This document shows, piece by piece, positions 46,268 to 56,413 of a stretch of DNA of 64,000 bases. The DNA is from Paraburkholderia edwinii (GTDB taxonomy: Bacteria; Pseudomonadota; Gammaproteobacteria; Burkholderiales; Burkholderiaceae): positions 3,534,001-3,598,000 of the forward strand of contig NZ_CP080095.1 in assembly GCF_019428685.1 (NCBI RefSeq), given 5' to 3'. How positions within the stretch are numbered: position 1 is the first letter of the stretch; every line of letters begins with the position of its first letter. The notes below the pieces were generated by a model, which saw only the letters and a list, made by a program, of their open reading frames with translations, was not told where the DNA came from and ran no database searches. Both the position numbers and the translations under genes were made by a program.

Positions 46268-47566
46268 ATGAAACGTCGCAGTCTTCTGAAGCTCGGTTCG
46301 ATGTCGGGCGCGCTCGCGCTCGCGGGCAAGGTGCCGTTCGCCAACGCGCAGTCGAACAGCGGGCCGATCAAGGTCGGCATTCTGCATTCGCTGTCCGGCA
46401 CGATGGCGATTTCGGAGACGTCGCTCAAGGACACCGCGTTGATGACGATCGCCGACATCAACAAGAACGGCGGCGTGATGGGCCGGCAGATCCAGCCCGT
46501 GGTGGTGGACCCGGCGTCGAATTGGCCGCTGTTCGCCGAAAAGGCCCGCGGGCTGCTGACGCAGGACAAGGTGGCCTGCGTGTTCGGATGCTGGACATCG
46601 GTGTCGCGCAAGTCGGTGCTGCCCGTGTTCGAAGAATTGAACGGGCTGCTCTACTACCCGGTGCAGTACGAAGGCGAAGAGATGTCGCGCAACGTGTTCT
46701 ATACGGGCGCCGCGCCGAACCAGCAGGCGATTCCCGCCGTGGAGTACCTGATGAGCAGCGAAGGCGGCGGCGCGAAGCGCTTCTTCCTGCTCGGCACCGA
46801 CTATGTCTACCCGCGCACGACGAACAAGATCCTGCGCGCGTTCCTGCATTCGAAGGGTGTGCAGGACGCCGACATCCAGGAGGTCTACACGCCGTTCGGC
46901 CATAGCGACTATCAAACCATCGTCGCGAACATCAAGACGTTCTCGCAAGGCGGCAAGACCACGGTCGTCTCGACCATCAACGGCGATTCGAACGTGCCGT
47001 TCTACAAGGAGCTCGGCAACCAGGGGATCAAGGCGACCGACGTGCCCGTCGTCGCGTTTTCGGTCGGCGAGGAAGAGCTGCGCGGCATCGATACGAAACC
47101 GCTCGTCGGGCATCTGGCCGCGTGGAACTACTTCATGTCGGTGAAAGGGCCGAACAACACGTCGTTCAAGGAAGAGTTCGCCTCGTATGTGAAGGCGCAA
47201 AGCCTGCCGGGCGGTGCGAAGCGCGTGACGAACGATCCGATGGAAGCGACCTTCGTCGGCATCCATATGTGGAAGCAAGCCGTCGAAAAGGCGAAGAGCA
47301 CGGACGTCGACAAGGTGCGCGTCGCGATGATCGGCCAGAAGTTCGCGGCGCCGTCGGGCTTCACGCTTGAAATGGACGGCAACCACCATCTGCACAAGCC
47401 CGTGATGATCGGCGAGATTCGCGGCGACGGTCAGTTCAATGTGGTCTGGAAGACGAAGACCGCGGTCCGCGCGCAGCCGTGGAGCCCGTTTATCGCCGGT
47501 AACGAGAAAAAGCCCGATGTGGTGACCTCGATTCCGTCGTTCCTGCGGCGCTCGCGCGTGGCGTAA
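46268..47566 (+). CDS. urtA: Urea ABC transporter substrate-binding protein
   Basis: UrtA binds urea in the periplasm and delivers it to the UrtBC permeases. The 432-residue protein begins MKRRSLLKLGS, with a twin-Arg-like Sec/Tat leader ending ANAQ, then the UrtA-type fold IKVGILHSLSGTMAISETSLKDTALMTIADINKNGG and GCWTSVSRKSVLPVFEELNGLLYYPVQYEGEE. The length matches the urea subgroup of LivJ-like proteins. Downstream urtB-E and urease genes confirm the role. A sigma-54 promoter lies in its upstream region. Confidence 0.97.
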   Translation: MKRRSLLKLGSMSGALALAGKVPFANAQSNSGPIKVGILHSLSGTMAISETSLKDTALMTIADINKNGGVMGRQIQPVVVDPASNWPLFAEKARGLLTQDKVACVFGCWTSVSRKSVLPVFEELNGLLYYPVQYEGEEMSRNVFYTGAAPNQQAIPAVEYLMSSEGGGAKRFFLLGTDYVYPRTTNKILRAFLHSKGVQDADIQEVYTPFGHSDYQTIVANIKTFSQGGKTTVVSTINGDSNVPFYKELGNQGIKATDVPVVAFSVGEEELRGIDTKPLVGHLAAWNYFMSVKGPNNTSFKEEFASYVKAQSLPGGAKRVTNDPMEATFVGIHMWKQAVEKAKSTDVDKVRVAMIGQKFAAPSGFTLEMDGNHHLHKPVMIGEIRGDGQFNVVWKTKTAVRAQPWSPFIAGNEKKPDVVTSIPSFLRRSRVA

Positions 47567-47678
47567 GCGAAGTCGGCTGCCTTCCGGGGTTGACCCGGGT
47601 TTTACCTGCATCAGGCGGCAGCGGACTCATCGTCCGCCGCCGCCGACATGCATGCCGCTTTTCTCTTCAAAGGCCATC

Positions 47679-49340
47679 ATGGCGTTCTTCCTTTCCAGAA
47701 TCGCGCGGCGCGGGGCTCACGCCGCGCGCTCTTTCTCCGCGGTTGCGGCGTGTACGCTGTTTGTGGCGCTGGCCATCCCGCAACACGCGTTCGCGCTCAC
47801 CACCGCCGATGTCGCACCGCTTGCCGGCGACGACTTCGACGCAAAGTCCGCCGCGATCGACAAGCTGATCGCGATGCACGACGCGCCATCGCTCGCGCTT
47901 TTGAAAGCGCTCTCCGAAGACAACGCACTCGCGACCGACGCCGGCGCAGTGCTGATCCAATCGGCTGACGGCGGCGACCACACCTACGATGCGGTAACCG
48001 GAAAAACCGTCGCAGCAGGCGACGCACAACCGGTCACGCTGAACAACCTCTTACGCTCGAAAGTCGCAGGTGCCCTATCGGGCCTGCAGCTCGCCTCGCC
48101 GGACCTCGAAACACGGCGCGCCGCGATCGGCGAACTGCTGAAAAGCCCCGACATCGCCATGAAGCCGATGATCGACGCGGCACGCGCCAAGGAAACCGAC
48201 CCGACGCTAAAACGCCGCCTCGATGTGCTCTGGGCCATGACCGCGCTGCACGACACCGACGCCGCGAAGCGTCTCGAAGCCGTGCAACTCGTCGCGGCAC
48301 GCCACGATCTCGAGATGAACGAACTGCTGCGCCCGATCGTCGCGAAGCAGCCGGACGGCAGCTTCACCGAACCCGACGCGCGCGTGCGCGCGGCCGCGCA
48401 GCAAGGCATCGACGCACTCGATGCGATCCAGCGCCGCAGTGAAATCGTGGGCACCGTGTTCGCGGGGCTGTCGCTTGGCAGCGTGCTGCTGCTCGCGGCA
48501 CTCGGTCTGGCGATCACGTATGGCCTGATCGGCGTGATCAATATGGCGCACGGCGAATTCCTGATGATCGGCGCGTACGCGACCTATGTGGTGCAGAACC
48601 TGATTCAGCACTATGCGCCCGGCGCGTTCGACTGGTATCCGCTGTTCGCCATTCCTGCCTCGTTCGTCGCGGCGGCTGCGGTCGGCATCGTGCTCGAACG
48701 CCTTGTGCTCAAGCATCTGTATGGCCGTCCGCTCGAAACGCTGCTGACGACTTTCGGCGTCAGCCTGATCCTGATCCAGGCGACACGGATGATCTTCGGC
48801 GCGCAGAACGTGCAAGTGGTGAACCCGTCGTGGATGAGCGGCGGCGTGACCGTGATGCAGAACCTGATCCTGCCGTACAACCGGCTCGCGATTCTCGCGT
48901 TCTCGCTGATCGTGGTCGGCATCGCATGGGCCGTGCTGACAAAAACGCGTCTCGGCCTGTTCGTGCGCGCCGTGACGCAGAACCGCCGGATGGCCGCATG
49001 TGTCGGCGTAAAGACCGCACGCGTCGATTCCTATGCGTTCGCGTTCGGCGCGGGCATCGCGGGCCTCGGCGGCTGCGCGCTCTCGCAAATCGGCAACGTC
49101 GGCCCGGATCTCGGCCAGAGCTACATCATCGATTCGTTTATGGCGGTTGTATTGGGTGGTGTTGGACAGATCGCGGGGACGGTGCTCGGTGGCTTTGGCC
49201 TCGGCCTCGTCAGCAAGGCGATCGAACCGTTCTGGGGCGCGGTGCTCGCGAAAATCGCGGTGCTCGTGCTGATCGTGCTGTTTATCCAGAAGCGTCCGCA
49301 GGGCATGTTCGCCCTGAAGGGCCGCAGCGCGGAGGCCTGA
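47679..49340 (+). CDS. urtB: Urea ABC transporter permease UrtB
   Basis: The 553-residue permease has a signal-anchored N-terminal periplasmic domain of about 250 residues (ADVAPLAGDDFDAKSAAIDKLIAMHDAPSLALLKALSED), typical of UrtB and absent from LivH, followed by LivH-like membrane helices (GLSLGSVLLLAALGLAITYGLIGVINMAHGEFLMIGAYATY). ATG at 47679 is chosen because AAAGG lies 5 bases upstream; an in-frame ATG at 47652 is possible. It is second in the urt operon, after a 112-base gap. Confidence 0.95.
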   Translation: MAFFLSRIARRGAHAARSFSAVAACTLFVALAIPQHAFALTTADVAPLAGDDFDAKSAAIDKLIAMHDAPSLALLKALSEDNALATDAGAVLIQSADGGDHTYDAVTGKTVAAGDAQPVTLNNLLRSKVAGALSGLQLASPDLETRRAAIGELLKSPDIAMKPMIDAARAKETDPTLKRRLDVLWAMTALHDTDAAKRLEAVQLVAARHDLEMNELLRPIVAKQPDGSFTEPDARVRAAAQQGIDALDAIQRRSEIVGTVFAGLSLGSVLLLAALGLAITYGLIGVINMAHGEFLMIGAYATYVVQNLIQHYAPGAFDWYPLFAIPASFVAAAAVGIVLERLVLKHLYGRPLETLLTTFGVSLILIQATRMIFGAQNVQVVNPSWMSGGVTVMQNLILPYNRLAILAFSLIVVGIAWAVLTKTRLGLFVRAVTQNRRMAACVGVKTARVDSYAFAFGAGIAGLGGCALSQIGNVGPDLGQSYIIDSFMAVVLGGVGQIAGTVLGGFGLGLVSKAIEPFWGAVLAKIAVLVLIVLFIQKRPQGMFALKGRSAEA

Positions 49341-49345
49341 TCATC

Positions 49346-50563
49346 ATGACACTCGCTGCTTCTTCCTCACCCGCCGCCGTCGATGCACGCGCCGCGGCAA
49401 GCGGCACAGCAAGCGGCACAACGGGCGACGCGCACCCGGCCGACCTGTCCGGCTTCACGCTCGGCTTGCCGCCCCGCCCGGCGCTGCTGTCGCGCCGCGC
49501 ATGGCAGGCGCTGCTCGCGCTGATTATCGTGATCGGCCTCGGCGTCCCGTTCTCCGCGCTCGTGCTGCCCGAAACCAGCGCGTTCCACCTGTCCGCGTAT
49601 GCGATGACGATTGCCGGCAAGTTCATGTGCTACGCGATCGCCGCGCTCGCGCTCGACCTCGTCTGGGGCTACTGCGGCATTCTGAGCCTCGGGCACGGGT
49701 TGTTCTTCGCGCTCGGCGGTTACGCGATCGGCATGTATCTGATGCGCGCAATCGGCCACGACGGCAAATACGGCAGCGACCTGCCCGACTTCATGGTCTT
49801 TCTCGACTGGCACCAGCTACCGTGGTACTGGCAAGGCACGCAGCATCTCGCGTATGCCTTGCTGCTGGTCGTGCTCGCGCCGGCGGTCGTGGCCTGGGTG
49901 TTCGGCTTCTTCACATTCCGCTCGCGCGTGAAGGGCGTGTATCTGTCGATCATCACGCAGGCTATGACGTTCGCGGCAATGCTGCTGTTCTATCGCAATG
50001 AAACCGGCTTCGGCGGGAATAACGGTTTCACCGATTTCAAGCGGATTGCCGGCTTTCCGATCACGCATCCGGGCACACGCACCGTGTTGTTCCTGATGAC
50101 CTTCGCCGTGCTCGTGCTGACCTTCATCGGCGCGCGCGCGGTCGTCACGTCGAAGCTCGGCCGCGTGGTGACCGCGGTGCGCGACGGCGAAACGCGGCTG
50201 ATGTTCCTCGGCTATAGCCCGCTCGCGTACAAGCTGTTCGTATGGACTGTGTCCGCCGTGCTGTGCGGCATCGCGGGCGCGCTGTACGTGCCGCAGGTCG
50301 GCATTATCAATCCGGGCGAAATGTCGCCGGGCAATTCGATCGAAATGGCGATCTGGGTCGCGGTCGGCGGGCGCGGCACCCTGATCGGGCCGATTATCGG
50401 CGCGTTTGCCGTGAACGGCGCAAAGAGCTTTTTTACGGCGCACTTCGCCGAATACTGGCTGTTCTTTCTCGGCGCGATTTTCGTGCTCGTGCCGCTGTTT
50501 TTGCCGAACGGCATCATGGGGCTGATCGAGACGCTCACGATGCGCAAAAAGAACCGCCCTTAA
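49346..50563 (+). CDS. urtC: Urea ABC transporter permease UrtC
   Basis: The 405-residue LivM-like permease has about ten membrane helices and an extended N-terminus of 60 residues rich in Ala, Ser, Gly. Conserved elements include ALDLVWGYCGILSLGHGLFFALGGYAIGMYL, GVYLSIITQAMTFAAMLLFYRNETGFGGNNGFTDFK and GPIIGAFAVNGAKSFFTAHFAEYWLF. It pairs with UrtB to form the urea channel. It starts 5 bases after urtB. Confidence 0.95.
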   Translation: MTLAASSSPAAVDARAAASGTASGTTGDAHPADLSGFTLGLPPRPALLSRRAWQALLALIIVIGLGVPFSALVLPETSAFHLSAYAMTIAGKFMCYAIAALALDLVWGYCGILSLGHGLFFALGGYAIGMYLMRAIGHDGKYGSDLPDFMVFLDWHQLPWYWQGTQHLAYALLLVVLAPAVVAWVFGFFTFRSRVKGVYLSIITQAMTFAAMLLFYRNETGFGGNNGFTDFKRIAGFPITHPGTRTVLFLMTFAVLVLTFIGARAVVTSKLGRVVTAVRDGETRLMFLGYSPLAYKLFVWTVSAVLCGIAGALYVPQVGIINPGEMSPGNSIEMAIWVAVGGRGTLIGPIIGAFAVNGAKSFFTAHFAEYWLFFLGAIFVLVPLFLPNGIMGLIETLTMRKKNRP

Positions 50564-50572
50564 GGACCGCAC

Positions 50573-51421
50573 ATGAGCGACTACGTATACGACGCGGACG
50601 CGATCGACGAGCGTGCCTTCGGCGGCGATGCCGGGATGGGCCACGTCGCGACGCCCGGCGAGATCGATATCTCGCACGGCACGATTCTGTATCTCGACGA
50701 CGTGACCGTCAGCTTCGACGGCTTTCGTGCGCTGAACAAGCTGTCGCTGGCGATCGACGCGGGCGAACTGCGCTGCATCATCGGCCCGAACGGCGCCGGC
50801 AAGACCACGATGATGGATGTGATCACCGGCAAAACCGAACCGGACTCGGGCAAGGTTTTTCTCGGCCAGACGATCGACCTCACGCGCATGAACGAGCCCG
50901 AGATCGCGCGCATCGGCATTGGCCGCAAGTTCCAGAAGCCGACCGTGTTCGAGCAGCACCCGGTGTGGGAAAACCTCGAACTGGCGATGAAAACCGATAA
51001 AGGCTGGTTCGCTTCGCTGCGCGCGCGGCTCGACCGCGCGGCGCAGGCGCGCATCGAGGAAACGCTCGCGTTGATCCGCCTCGAAGGTGAAGCGCGGCGG
51101 CCGGCCGGCGAGTTGTCGCACGGGCAAAAGCAGCGGCTCGAAATCGGCATGCTGCTGATGCAGCAGCCCGCCCTGCTGCTGCTCGACGAACCGGCCGCCG
51201 GCATGACCGACGACGAGACCATGCAGCTCGCCGAGCTGCTCAACCATTTGCGCGGCACATGTTCGATGATGGTCGTCGAACACGATATGGAATTTGTCGC
51301 CGCGCTCGCCGGCGATACAGGCATGGTCACCGTGATGGCCGAAGGCAGCGTGCTCGCGCACGGCACGCTCGACACCGTGAAAAACGACCCCAACGTGATC
51401 GAGTCGTATCTCGGACGCTGA
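50573..51421 (+). CDS. urtD: Urea ABC transporter ATP-binding protein UrtD
   Basis: The 282-residue LivG-like ATPase has Walker A IIGPNGAGKTTMMDVITGK, signature LSHGQKQRLEIGMLLMQQP and Walker B LLLLDEPAAGMTDDET, then the His switch VVEHDMEFV. The N-terminal extension of about 35 residues precedes the ABC fold. It is 9 bases after urtC and energises the transporter together with UrtE. Confidence 0.96.
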   Translation: MSDYVYDADAIDERAFGGDAGMGHVATPGEIDISHGTILYLDDVTVSFDGFRALNKLSLAIDAGELRCIIGPNGAGKTTMMDVITGKTEPDSGKVFLGQTIDLTRMNEPEIARIGIGRKFQKPTVFEQHPVWENLELAMKTDKGWFASLRARLDRAAQARIEETLALIRLEGEARRPAGELSHGQKQRLEIGMLLMQQPALLLLDEPAAGMTDDETMQLAELLNHLRGTCSMMVVEHDMEFVAALAGDTGMVTVMAEGSVLAHGTLDTVKNDPNVIESYLGR

Positions 51422-51440
51422 ATACGGAGCCCTGAACACT

Positions 51441-52133
51441 ATGCTCGAAGTAACGAACCTGAACCAGTACTACGGCGGCAGCCATATTCTGCGCAACGTC
51501 AAGCTCGAAGTGCCCGACGGCCAGCTGACCGTGCTGCTCGGCCGCAATGGTGTCGGCAAGACCACGCTGCTGCGCTGCCTGATGGGCGTGGTGCCGACGA
51601 AGAACGGCTCGATCACCTGGCGCGGCACGCCGCTCACGAAGTTGCCGCCGCATGCGCGCGTCACGCAGGGGCTCGCGTATGTGCCGCAGGGCCGCGATAT
51701 TTTCCCGCGGCTGACCGTCGAAGAAAATCTGCTGATCGGCGCGGCGAGCCGCAAGGCGCCCAAGCGCATTCCCGACCGCATCTATGAGCTGTTTCCCGTG
51801 TTGAAAGATATGCGCGCGCGGCGCGGTGGCGATTTGTCAGGTGGCCAGCAGCAACAGCTCGCAATCGGCCGCGCGCTGATGAGCGAGCCGCAGTTGCTGA
51901 TTCTCGACGAGCCGACCGAAGGCATCCAGCCTTCGATCATTCAGGACATCGGGCGCACGTTGCGGCAGCTTGTCGAGGAAATGGGGCTGACGGTGCTGCT
52001 CGTCGAGCAGTATTACGACTTCGCAAAGGCGATCGCGGACCGCTACTGGGTGATGAGCCGTGGTGAAATCATCGCCGGCGGAGCGGGTGCGGATATGGAT
52101 AACGATGGGGTACGGGCGTTGATTGCTGTTTGA
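51441..52133 (+). CDS. urtE: Urea ABC transporter ATP-binding protein UrtE
   Basis: The 230-residue LivF-like ATPase has MLEVTNLNQYYGGSHILRNVKLEVPDGQ, Walker A LLGRNGVGKTTLLRCLMG, signature LSGGQQQQLAIGRALMSEP and Walker B LLILDEPTEGIQPS. The phrase EGIQPSIIQDIGRTL is typical of UrtE-type rather than LivF of amino acids. It is 19 bases after urtD and precedes ureD by 35 bases. Confidence 0.96.
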   Translation: MLEVTNLNQYYGGSHILRNVKLEVPDGQLTVLLGRNGVGKTTLLRCLMGVVPTKNGSITWRGTPLTKLPPHARVTQGLAYVPQGRDIFPRLTVEENLLIGAASRKAPKRIPDRIYELFPVLKDMRARRGGDLSGGQQQQLAIGRALMSEPQLLILDEPTEGIQPSIIQDIGRTLRQLVEEMGLTVLLVEQYYDFAKAIADRYWVMSRGEIIAGGAGADMDNDGVRALIAV

Positions 52134-52168
52134 GGCGCGGCCCCCTGTTCATGTGATACCTTCGCCGC

Positions 52169-53080
52169 ATGTCGCTGCATGAAAACCACGCGGCTCTTGC
52201 CGCCGCCGATCCCACTTCGCATGCGCATTGGCGCGCGCGGCTCGAACTCGGCTTCGAAAAGCATCGCGAGGCTCGCACCACGCTCGCGCATCGACTCCAT
52301 GAGGGACCGTTGCGCGTGCAACGGCCGCTCTACCCGGAAGGCGATGCGATCTGTCATGCGGTGATCGTGCATCCGCCGGGCGGCATTGCGGGCGGAGACG
52401 CGCTCGACATCGACATCGCGCTCGCCGCCGACACGCATGCGGTGCTCACCACGCCCGGCGCAACGAAGTGGTACAAGTCGAATGGCCGTACCGCGCGGCA
52501 ACGTATCGGCATTCGTGTCGGGCCGCGCGCCAGGCTCGATTGGCTGCCGCAAAACAATATCGTGTTCGACCACGCGCATGCGTCGCTCGACTTCACGCTT
52601 TCGGTGGCCGAAGGCGCAAGCGCAATCGGTTGGGACGCGATGCAACTGGGCAGGCAAGCGGCCGGGGAACGTTGGAGTGCCGGCCATGTGCGTTCGGTAT
52701 CGCGCATCGTCGGGCCGGATGGCCAACCGCTGTGGTTCGAACGCGCGCTGATCGCGGCCGACGCCGCCTTGCGCGATGCGCCGCAAGGGCTCGCCGGCTA
52801 TCCGGCATTCGGCACGCTATGGGCCGTCGGCGCCGCTTGCGACGATACGCTGGCCGAAGCGCTGACCGCGAAGCTGCCGTTCGATGCGACGCTGCGCGCG
52901 GCGGCGTCGTGCGTGCGCTGCGAAGCCAACGGCGCGGAAAGCGGCACCGGCGTGCTGCTGATTCGTGCGGTCGCGCGCTCGATGGAGCCGCTCCAGCGCG
53001 CGTTGATTCAATGCTGGACGGAGCTAAGGCCGATCGTGCATCACGTCGATGCCGTGCCGTTGCGGTTGTGGACCACATGA
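52169..53080 (+). CDS. ureD: Urease accessory protein UreD
   Basis: UreD (also UreH) is the scaffold that binds apo-urease and helps UreF and UreG deliver nickel. The 303-residue protein contains the family phrases [36 protein letters not shown] and [24 protein letters not shown], then [17 protein letters not shown] and [18 protein letters not shown]. It is the first gene of the urease block and follows urtE. There is no membrane segment. Confidence 0.96.
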   Translation: MSLHENHAALAAADPTSHAHWRARLELGFEKHREARTTLAHRLHEGPLRVQRPLYPEGDAICHAVIVHPPGGIAGGDALDIDIALAADTHAVLTTPGATKWYKSNGRTARQRIGIRVGPRARLDWLPQNNIVFDHAHASLDFTLSVAEGASAIGWDAMQLGRQAAGERWSAGHVRSVSRIVGPDGQPLWFERALIAADAALRDAPQGLAGYPAFGTLWAVGAACDDTLAEALTAKLPFDATLRAAASCVRCEANGAESGTGVLLIRAVARSMEPLQRALIQCWTELRPIVHHVDAVPLRLWTT

Positions 53081-53288
53081 ACCGTCGACGCGCTTCGCAC
53101 CACAACGAAGCACGCGCTTGCGCTATCACGGTGCACGTCAAGCGCTTGCTCTTCGCAGCACGGCCATGCACCACGATGGCATAGCCTTTGCTCGTTCCTT
53201 TGCTCCATAGCCTTTGCTCATTAACCGCTCACCCTGAAAGACGACGCCACCGTCCGCCTTCCACTCACCCGTACTACAACAACATTCG
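53081..53288 (+). promoter_or_regulatory. ureA: ureD-ureA gap with a predicted internal sigma-54 promoter
   Basis: In this 208-base gap, ATGGCATAGCCTTTGCT (53176-53192) gives GG at 53178-53179 and GC at 53190-53191 with exactly 10 bases between, a sigma-54 -24/-12 match. CATAGCCTTTGCTC occurs twice, at 53180-53193 and 53206-53219, but only the first copy has the GG. GCACCACAACGAAGCACGC (53097-53115) matches 17 of 19 bases with 45987-46005 upstream of urtA. A second, ureA-proximal nitrogen-controlled promoter is likely. Confidence 0.6.
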
Positions 53289-53591
53289 ATGAAGCTGACA
53301 CCACGCGAGCGAGACAAACTACTGATCTTCACCGCGGCGCTGCTTGCCGAACGCCGCCGCGCACGCGGCCTGAAACTGAACTATCCGGAAGCGGTTGCGT
53401 ATATCACCGCCGCGCTGATGGAAGCCGCACGCGATGGCCGCACCGTCGCCGAGGTCATGCATTACGGCACCACCCTGCTCACGCGCGACGACGTGATGGA
53501 AGGCGTGCCCGAGATGATTCCCGATATCCAGGTCGAAGCCACCTTTCCCGACGGCACGAAGCTCGTAACCGTCCACCACCCTATTCCGTGA
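53289..53591 (+). CDS. ureA: Urease subunit gamma
   Basis: The 100-residue gamma subunit starts [39 protein letters not shown], the standard sequence. It packs with beta and alpha subunits into the trimer of trimers that hydrolyses urea to ammonia and carbamate. It is encoded separately from ureB, as in enterobacteria and betaproteobacteria, and 19 bases upstream of it. Confidence 0.98.
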   Translation: MKLTPRERDKLLIFTAALLAERRRARGLKLNYPEAVAYITAALMEAARDGRTVAEVMHYGTTLLTRDDVMEGVPEMIPDIQVEATFPDGTKLVTVHHPIP

Positions 53592-53610
53592 AGTTTCGAA
53601 GGAGCGCGCG

Positions 53611-53964
53611 ATGATTCCCGGCGAACTGATCACCGACGACGGCGAGCACGAGCTCAATGCCGGCCGCACGACAATCACGCTAACCGTAGCGAATACCGGC
53701 GACCGGCCAGTGCAGGTCGGCTCGCATTACCACTTCCACGAAGCGAACGCGTCGCTCGCGTTCGATCGCGCGGCTGCGCGCGGCTTCCGGCTCAATATCG
53801 CGGCAAGCACCGCGGTGCGTTTCGAGCCGGGCCAGGAACGCACGGTCGAGCTGGTCGAACTTGCGGGCGACCGCGTCGTGTACGGCTTTAACGGCAAGGT
53901 GATGGGCAAGCTCGATCAGCCGATCGAAGTGCCGGTATCGAACGAGACGAACGTCGAAGCCTGA
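53611..53964 (+). CDS. ureB: Urease subunit beta
   Basis: The 117-residue beta subunit begins [44 protein letters not shown], the standard sequence, and has the [32 protein letters not shown] motif. It forms part of the urease core. A GGAG ribosome site lies before ATG 53611. It is followed by ureC after 62 bases containing a short GGGTCCAGCAGC repeat. Confidence 0.98.
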   Translation: MIPGELITDDGEHELNAGRTTITLTVANTGDRPVQVGSHYHFHEANASLAFDRAAARGFRLNIAASTAVRFEPGQERTVELVELAGDRVVYGFNGKVMGKLDQPIEVPVSNETNVEA

Positions 53965-54026
53965 TTCATCGAACCCGCAGCGGGTCCAGCAGCGGGTCCA
54001 GCAGCGCATTCTTTCGGATTTAAAAC

Positions 54027-55733
54027 ATGACATTACGCATTGGCCGCCGCGCCTACGCCGAGATGTACGGTCCCACGACGGGCGATCGCGTTCGGCTCGC
54101 CGACACCGACCTCGTGATCGAAGTCGAACGCGACTTCACCGTCTATGGCGAGGAAGTGAAATTCGGCGGCGGCAAGGTGATTCGCGACGGCATGGGCCAG
54201 TCGCAACGTCTCGCGGCCGACGTGGTCGATACGGTGATCACGAACGCCGTGATACTCGACCACTGGGGCATCGTGAAGGCCGACATCGGCCTGAAAGACG
54301 GCCGCATTGCGGCGATCGGCAAAGCCGGCAATCCGGATATCCAGCCGGGCGTGACGATACCGCTCGGCGCCGCGACTGAAGTGATCGCCGGTGAAGGCAT
54401 GATCGTGACCGCGGGCGGCATCGATACGCATATCCACTTCATCAGCCCGCAGCAGATCGACGAAGCGCTCGCCAGCGGCGTAACGACGATGCTCGGCGGC
54501 GGCACGGGCCCCGCCACGGGCACGAACGCGACCACTGTGACGCCGGGCCCGTGGCATATGGAGCGCATGCTGCAAGCGGCGGACGGCTATCCGATGAACC
54601 TCGGCTTCCTCGGCAAAGGCAACGTGAGCCAGCCGGCGCCGGCGCTCGAGCAGATCGCCGCGGGCGCGATCGGTCTCAAACTGCACGAAGACTGGGGCAC
54701 GACGCCGGCCGCGATCGACAATGCGCTTTCCGTTGCCGACGACACCGACACGCAGGTCGCGATCCACACCGATACGCTGAACGAAGCGGGTTTTGTCGAA
54801 GCGACCGTCGCGGCGTTCAAGGGCCGCACGATCCACACGTATCACACGGAAGGCGCGGGCGGCGGCCATGCGCCCGACATCATCAAGGTGTGCGGCGAAG
54901 CGAACGTGCTGCCGTCGTCGACGAATCCGACGCGGCCGTACACGGTCAATACGCTCGACGAGCATCTCGACATGCTGATGGTGTGCCACCATCTCGACCC
55001 ATCGATTGCGGAAGATATCGCGTTCGCCGAATCGCGGATTCGCCGCGAGACGATCGCCGCCGAAGATATCCTGCACGACCTCGGCGCGCTATCGATGCTG
55101 TCGTCGGATTCGCAGGCGATGGGACGCGTCGGCGAAGTAATCATCCGCACGTGGCAGACCGCGCACAAGATGAAGGCGCAGCGCGGCGCGCTGCCCGAAG
55201 ACAACGCGCGCAACGACAATTTCCGCGCCAAGCGCTATGTCGCGAAGTACACGATCAATCCCGCGCTCACGCACGGCATCGCGCACGAGGTCGGCTCGAT
55301 CGAGCCCGGCAAGTGGGCGGACCTCGTGCTGTGGGAGCCGGCGTTTTTCGGCATCAAGCCGTCGCTGATCCTGAAAGGCGGGATGATCGCACTCGCGCAG
55401 ATGGGCGATCCGAATGCGTCGATTCCGACGCCGCAGCCGGTTCACTATCGCGAGATGTTTGCGACGCGCGGCGGTGCGTTGGGGCGTACGTCTTTGACAT
55501 TTGTGTCGCAATTGGCGGCTGAGGCGGGCGTGGCGGAACGGTATGGGCTTTCGAAGCGCATCGTCGCGGTAAGAGGCTGCCGCAGCGTGACGAAAGCCGA
55601 CATGATTCACAATGCGTGGCAACCTTCTATTAGCGTCGATCCGGAGACTTATCAGGTGATCGCGAACGGCGAACTGCTGACCTGCGAGCCCGCGAAGGTG
55701 CTGCCCATGGCGCAGCGGTATTTTCTTTTCTGA
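54027..55733 (+). CDS. ureC: Urease subunit alpha (catalytic)
   Basis: The 568-residue catalytic subunit holds the dinickel site. Nickel ligands are His135 and His137 in [13 protein letters not shown], carbamylated Lys218 in GLKLHEDWG, and further ligands later in the chain ([17 protein letters not shown] segment). The active-site His lies in the [36 protein letters not shown] flap region. All key residues are present, so the enzyme is expected to be active. It is the largest gene of the urease block. Confidence 0.98.
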   Translation: MTLRIGRRAYAEMYGPTTGDRVRLADTDLVIEVERDFTVYGEEVKFGGGKVIRDGMGQSQRLAADVVDTVITNAVILDHWGIVKADIGLKDGRIAAIGKAGNPDIQPGVTIPLGAATEVIAGEGMIVTAGGIDTHIHFISPQQIDEALASGVTTMLGGGTGPATGTNATTVTPGPWHMERMLQAADGYPMNLGFLGKGNVSQPAPALEQIAAGAIGLKLHEDWGTTPAAIDNALSVADDTDTQVAIHTDTLNEAGFVEATVAAFKGRTIHTYHTEGAGGGHAPDIIKVCGEANVLPSSTNPTRPYTVNTLDEHLDMLMVCHHLDPSIAEDIAFAESRIRRETIAAEDILHDLGALSMLSSDSQAMGRVGEVIIRTWQTAHKMKAQRGALPEDNARNDNFRAKRYVAKYTINPALTHGIAHEVGSIEPGKWADLVLWEPAFFGIKPSLILKGGMIALAQMGDPNASIPTPQPVHYREMFATRGGALGRTSLTFVSQLAAEAGVAERYGLSKRIVAVRGCRSVTKADMIHNAWQPSISVDPETYQVIANGELLTCEPAKVLPMAQRYFLF

Positions 55734-55747
55734 CGTTTTTGACGTGT

Positions 55748-56413
55748 ATGAGAACGATCGACAAACGCCTTGACCCGCGCGTGAAGATCGCGCGCGTTCT
55801 GGTTGCGCGCGCACCGGGTTTGACGCTGCCGTTCGAGGCGCGTTGCAAGAGCCGGCTCGCGGCCACGCTCGACACGGGCGAGGAAGTCGCACTTGTGCTG
55901 CCGCGCGGCACCGTGCTGCGCGACGGCGATGTGCTCGTGGCCGACGACGGCGGCCTCGTGCGAGTCTCAGCGGCCGCGGAAGCGGTGCTGCTCGTTCGTG
56001 CGCCCGATGTGCTGACCTTGACGCGCGCCGCGTATCACCTCGGTAACCGGCATACGCCGGTTGAAGTGGGCGTCGATTATCTGAAGCTCGAATACGATGC
56101 CGTGCTTTCCGATATGTTGACGCGGCTCGGTGCATCGGTCGAGCAGGTGTCGCTGCCGTTTCAGCCGGAAACCGGCGCGTATGGCGGCGGGCATCGGCAC
56201 GGGCACGATGAATCGTTCGCCGAGGACTATGCGGTCGCGCAGAAGGTGTTCGATGAGCATCATGGGCATGGGCACTCGCATGGGCGTGAGCACGAGCACG
56301 ATCACGCTCATACCTCCGGCCATGCACATGCGCACTCGCATGATCACGGCCACGACCATGACCACTGCGATGCGTCGTGCTCGCACGGCCACCCTCGCCA
56401 TGCGCATCGCTGA
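55748..56413 (+). CDS. ureE: Urease accessory protein UreE with long His-rich tail
   Basis: UreE is the nickel metallochaperone for urease. The 221-residue protein starts [36 protein letters not shown] and includes [13 protein letters not shown] (metal-binding domain). The C-terminal 65 residues are extremely His-rich ([20 protein letters not shown] and further), suggesting large nickel storage capacity. ATG 55748 is chosen; upstream in-frame TTG is a poor start. It ends inside ureF with a 14-base overlap. Confidence 0.96.
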   Translation: MRTIDKRLDPRVKIARVLVARAPGLTLPFEARCKSRLAATLDTGEEVALVLPRGTVLRDGDVLVADDGGLVRVSAAAEAVLLVRAPDVLTLTRAAYHLGNRHTPVEVGVDYLKLEYDAVLSDMLTRLGASVEQVSLPFQPETGAYGGGHRHGHDESFAEDYAVAQKVFDEHHGHGHSHGREHEHDHAHTSGHAHAHSHDHGHDHDHCDASCSHGHPRHAHR

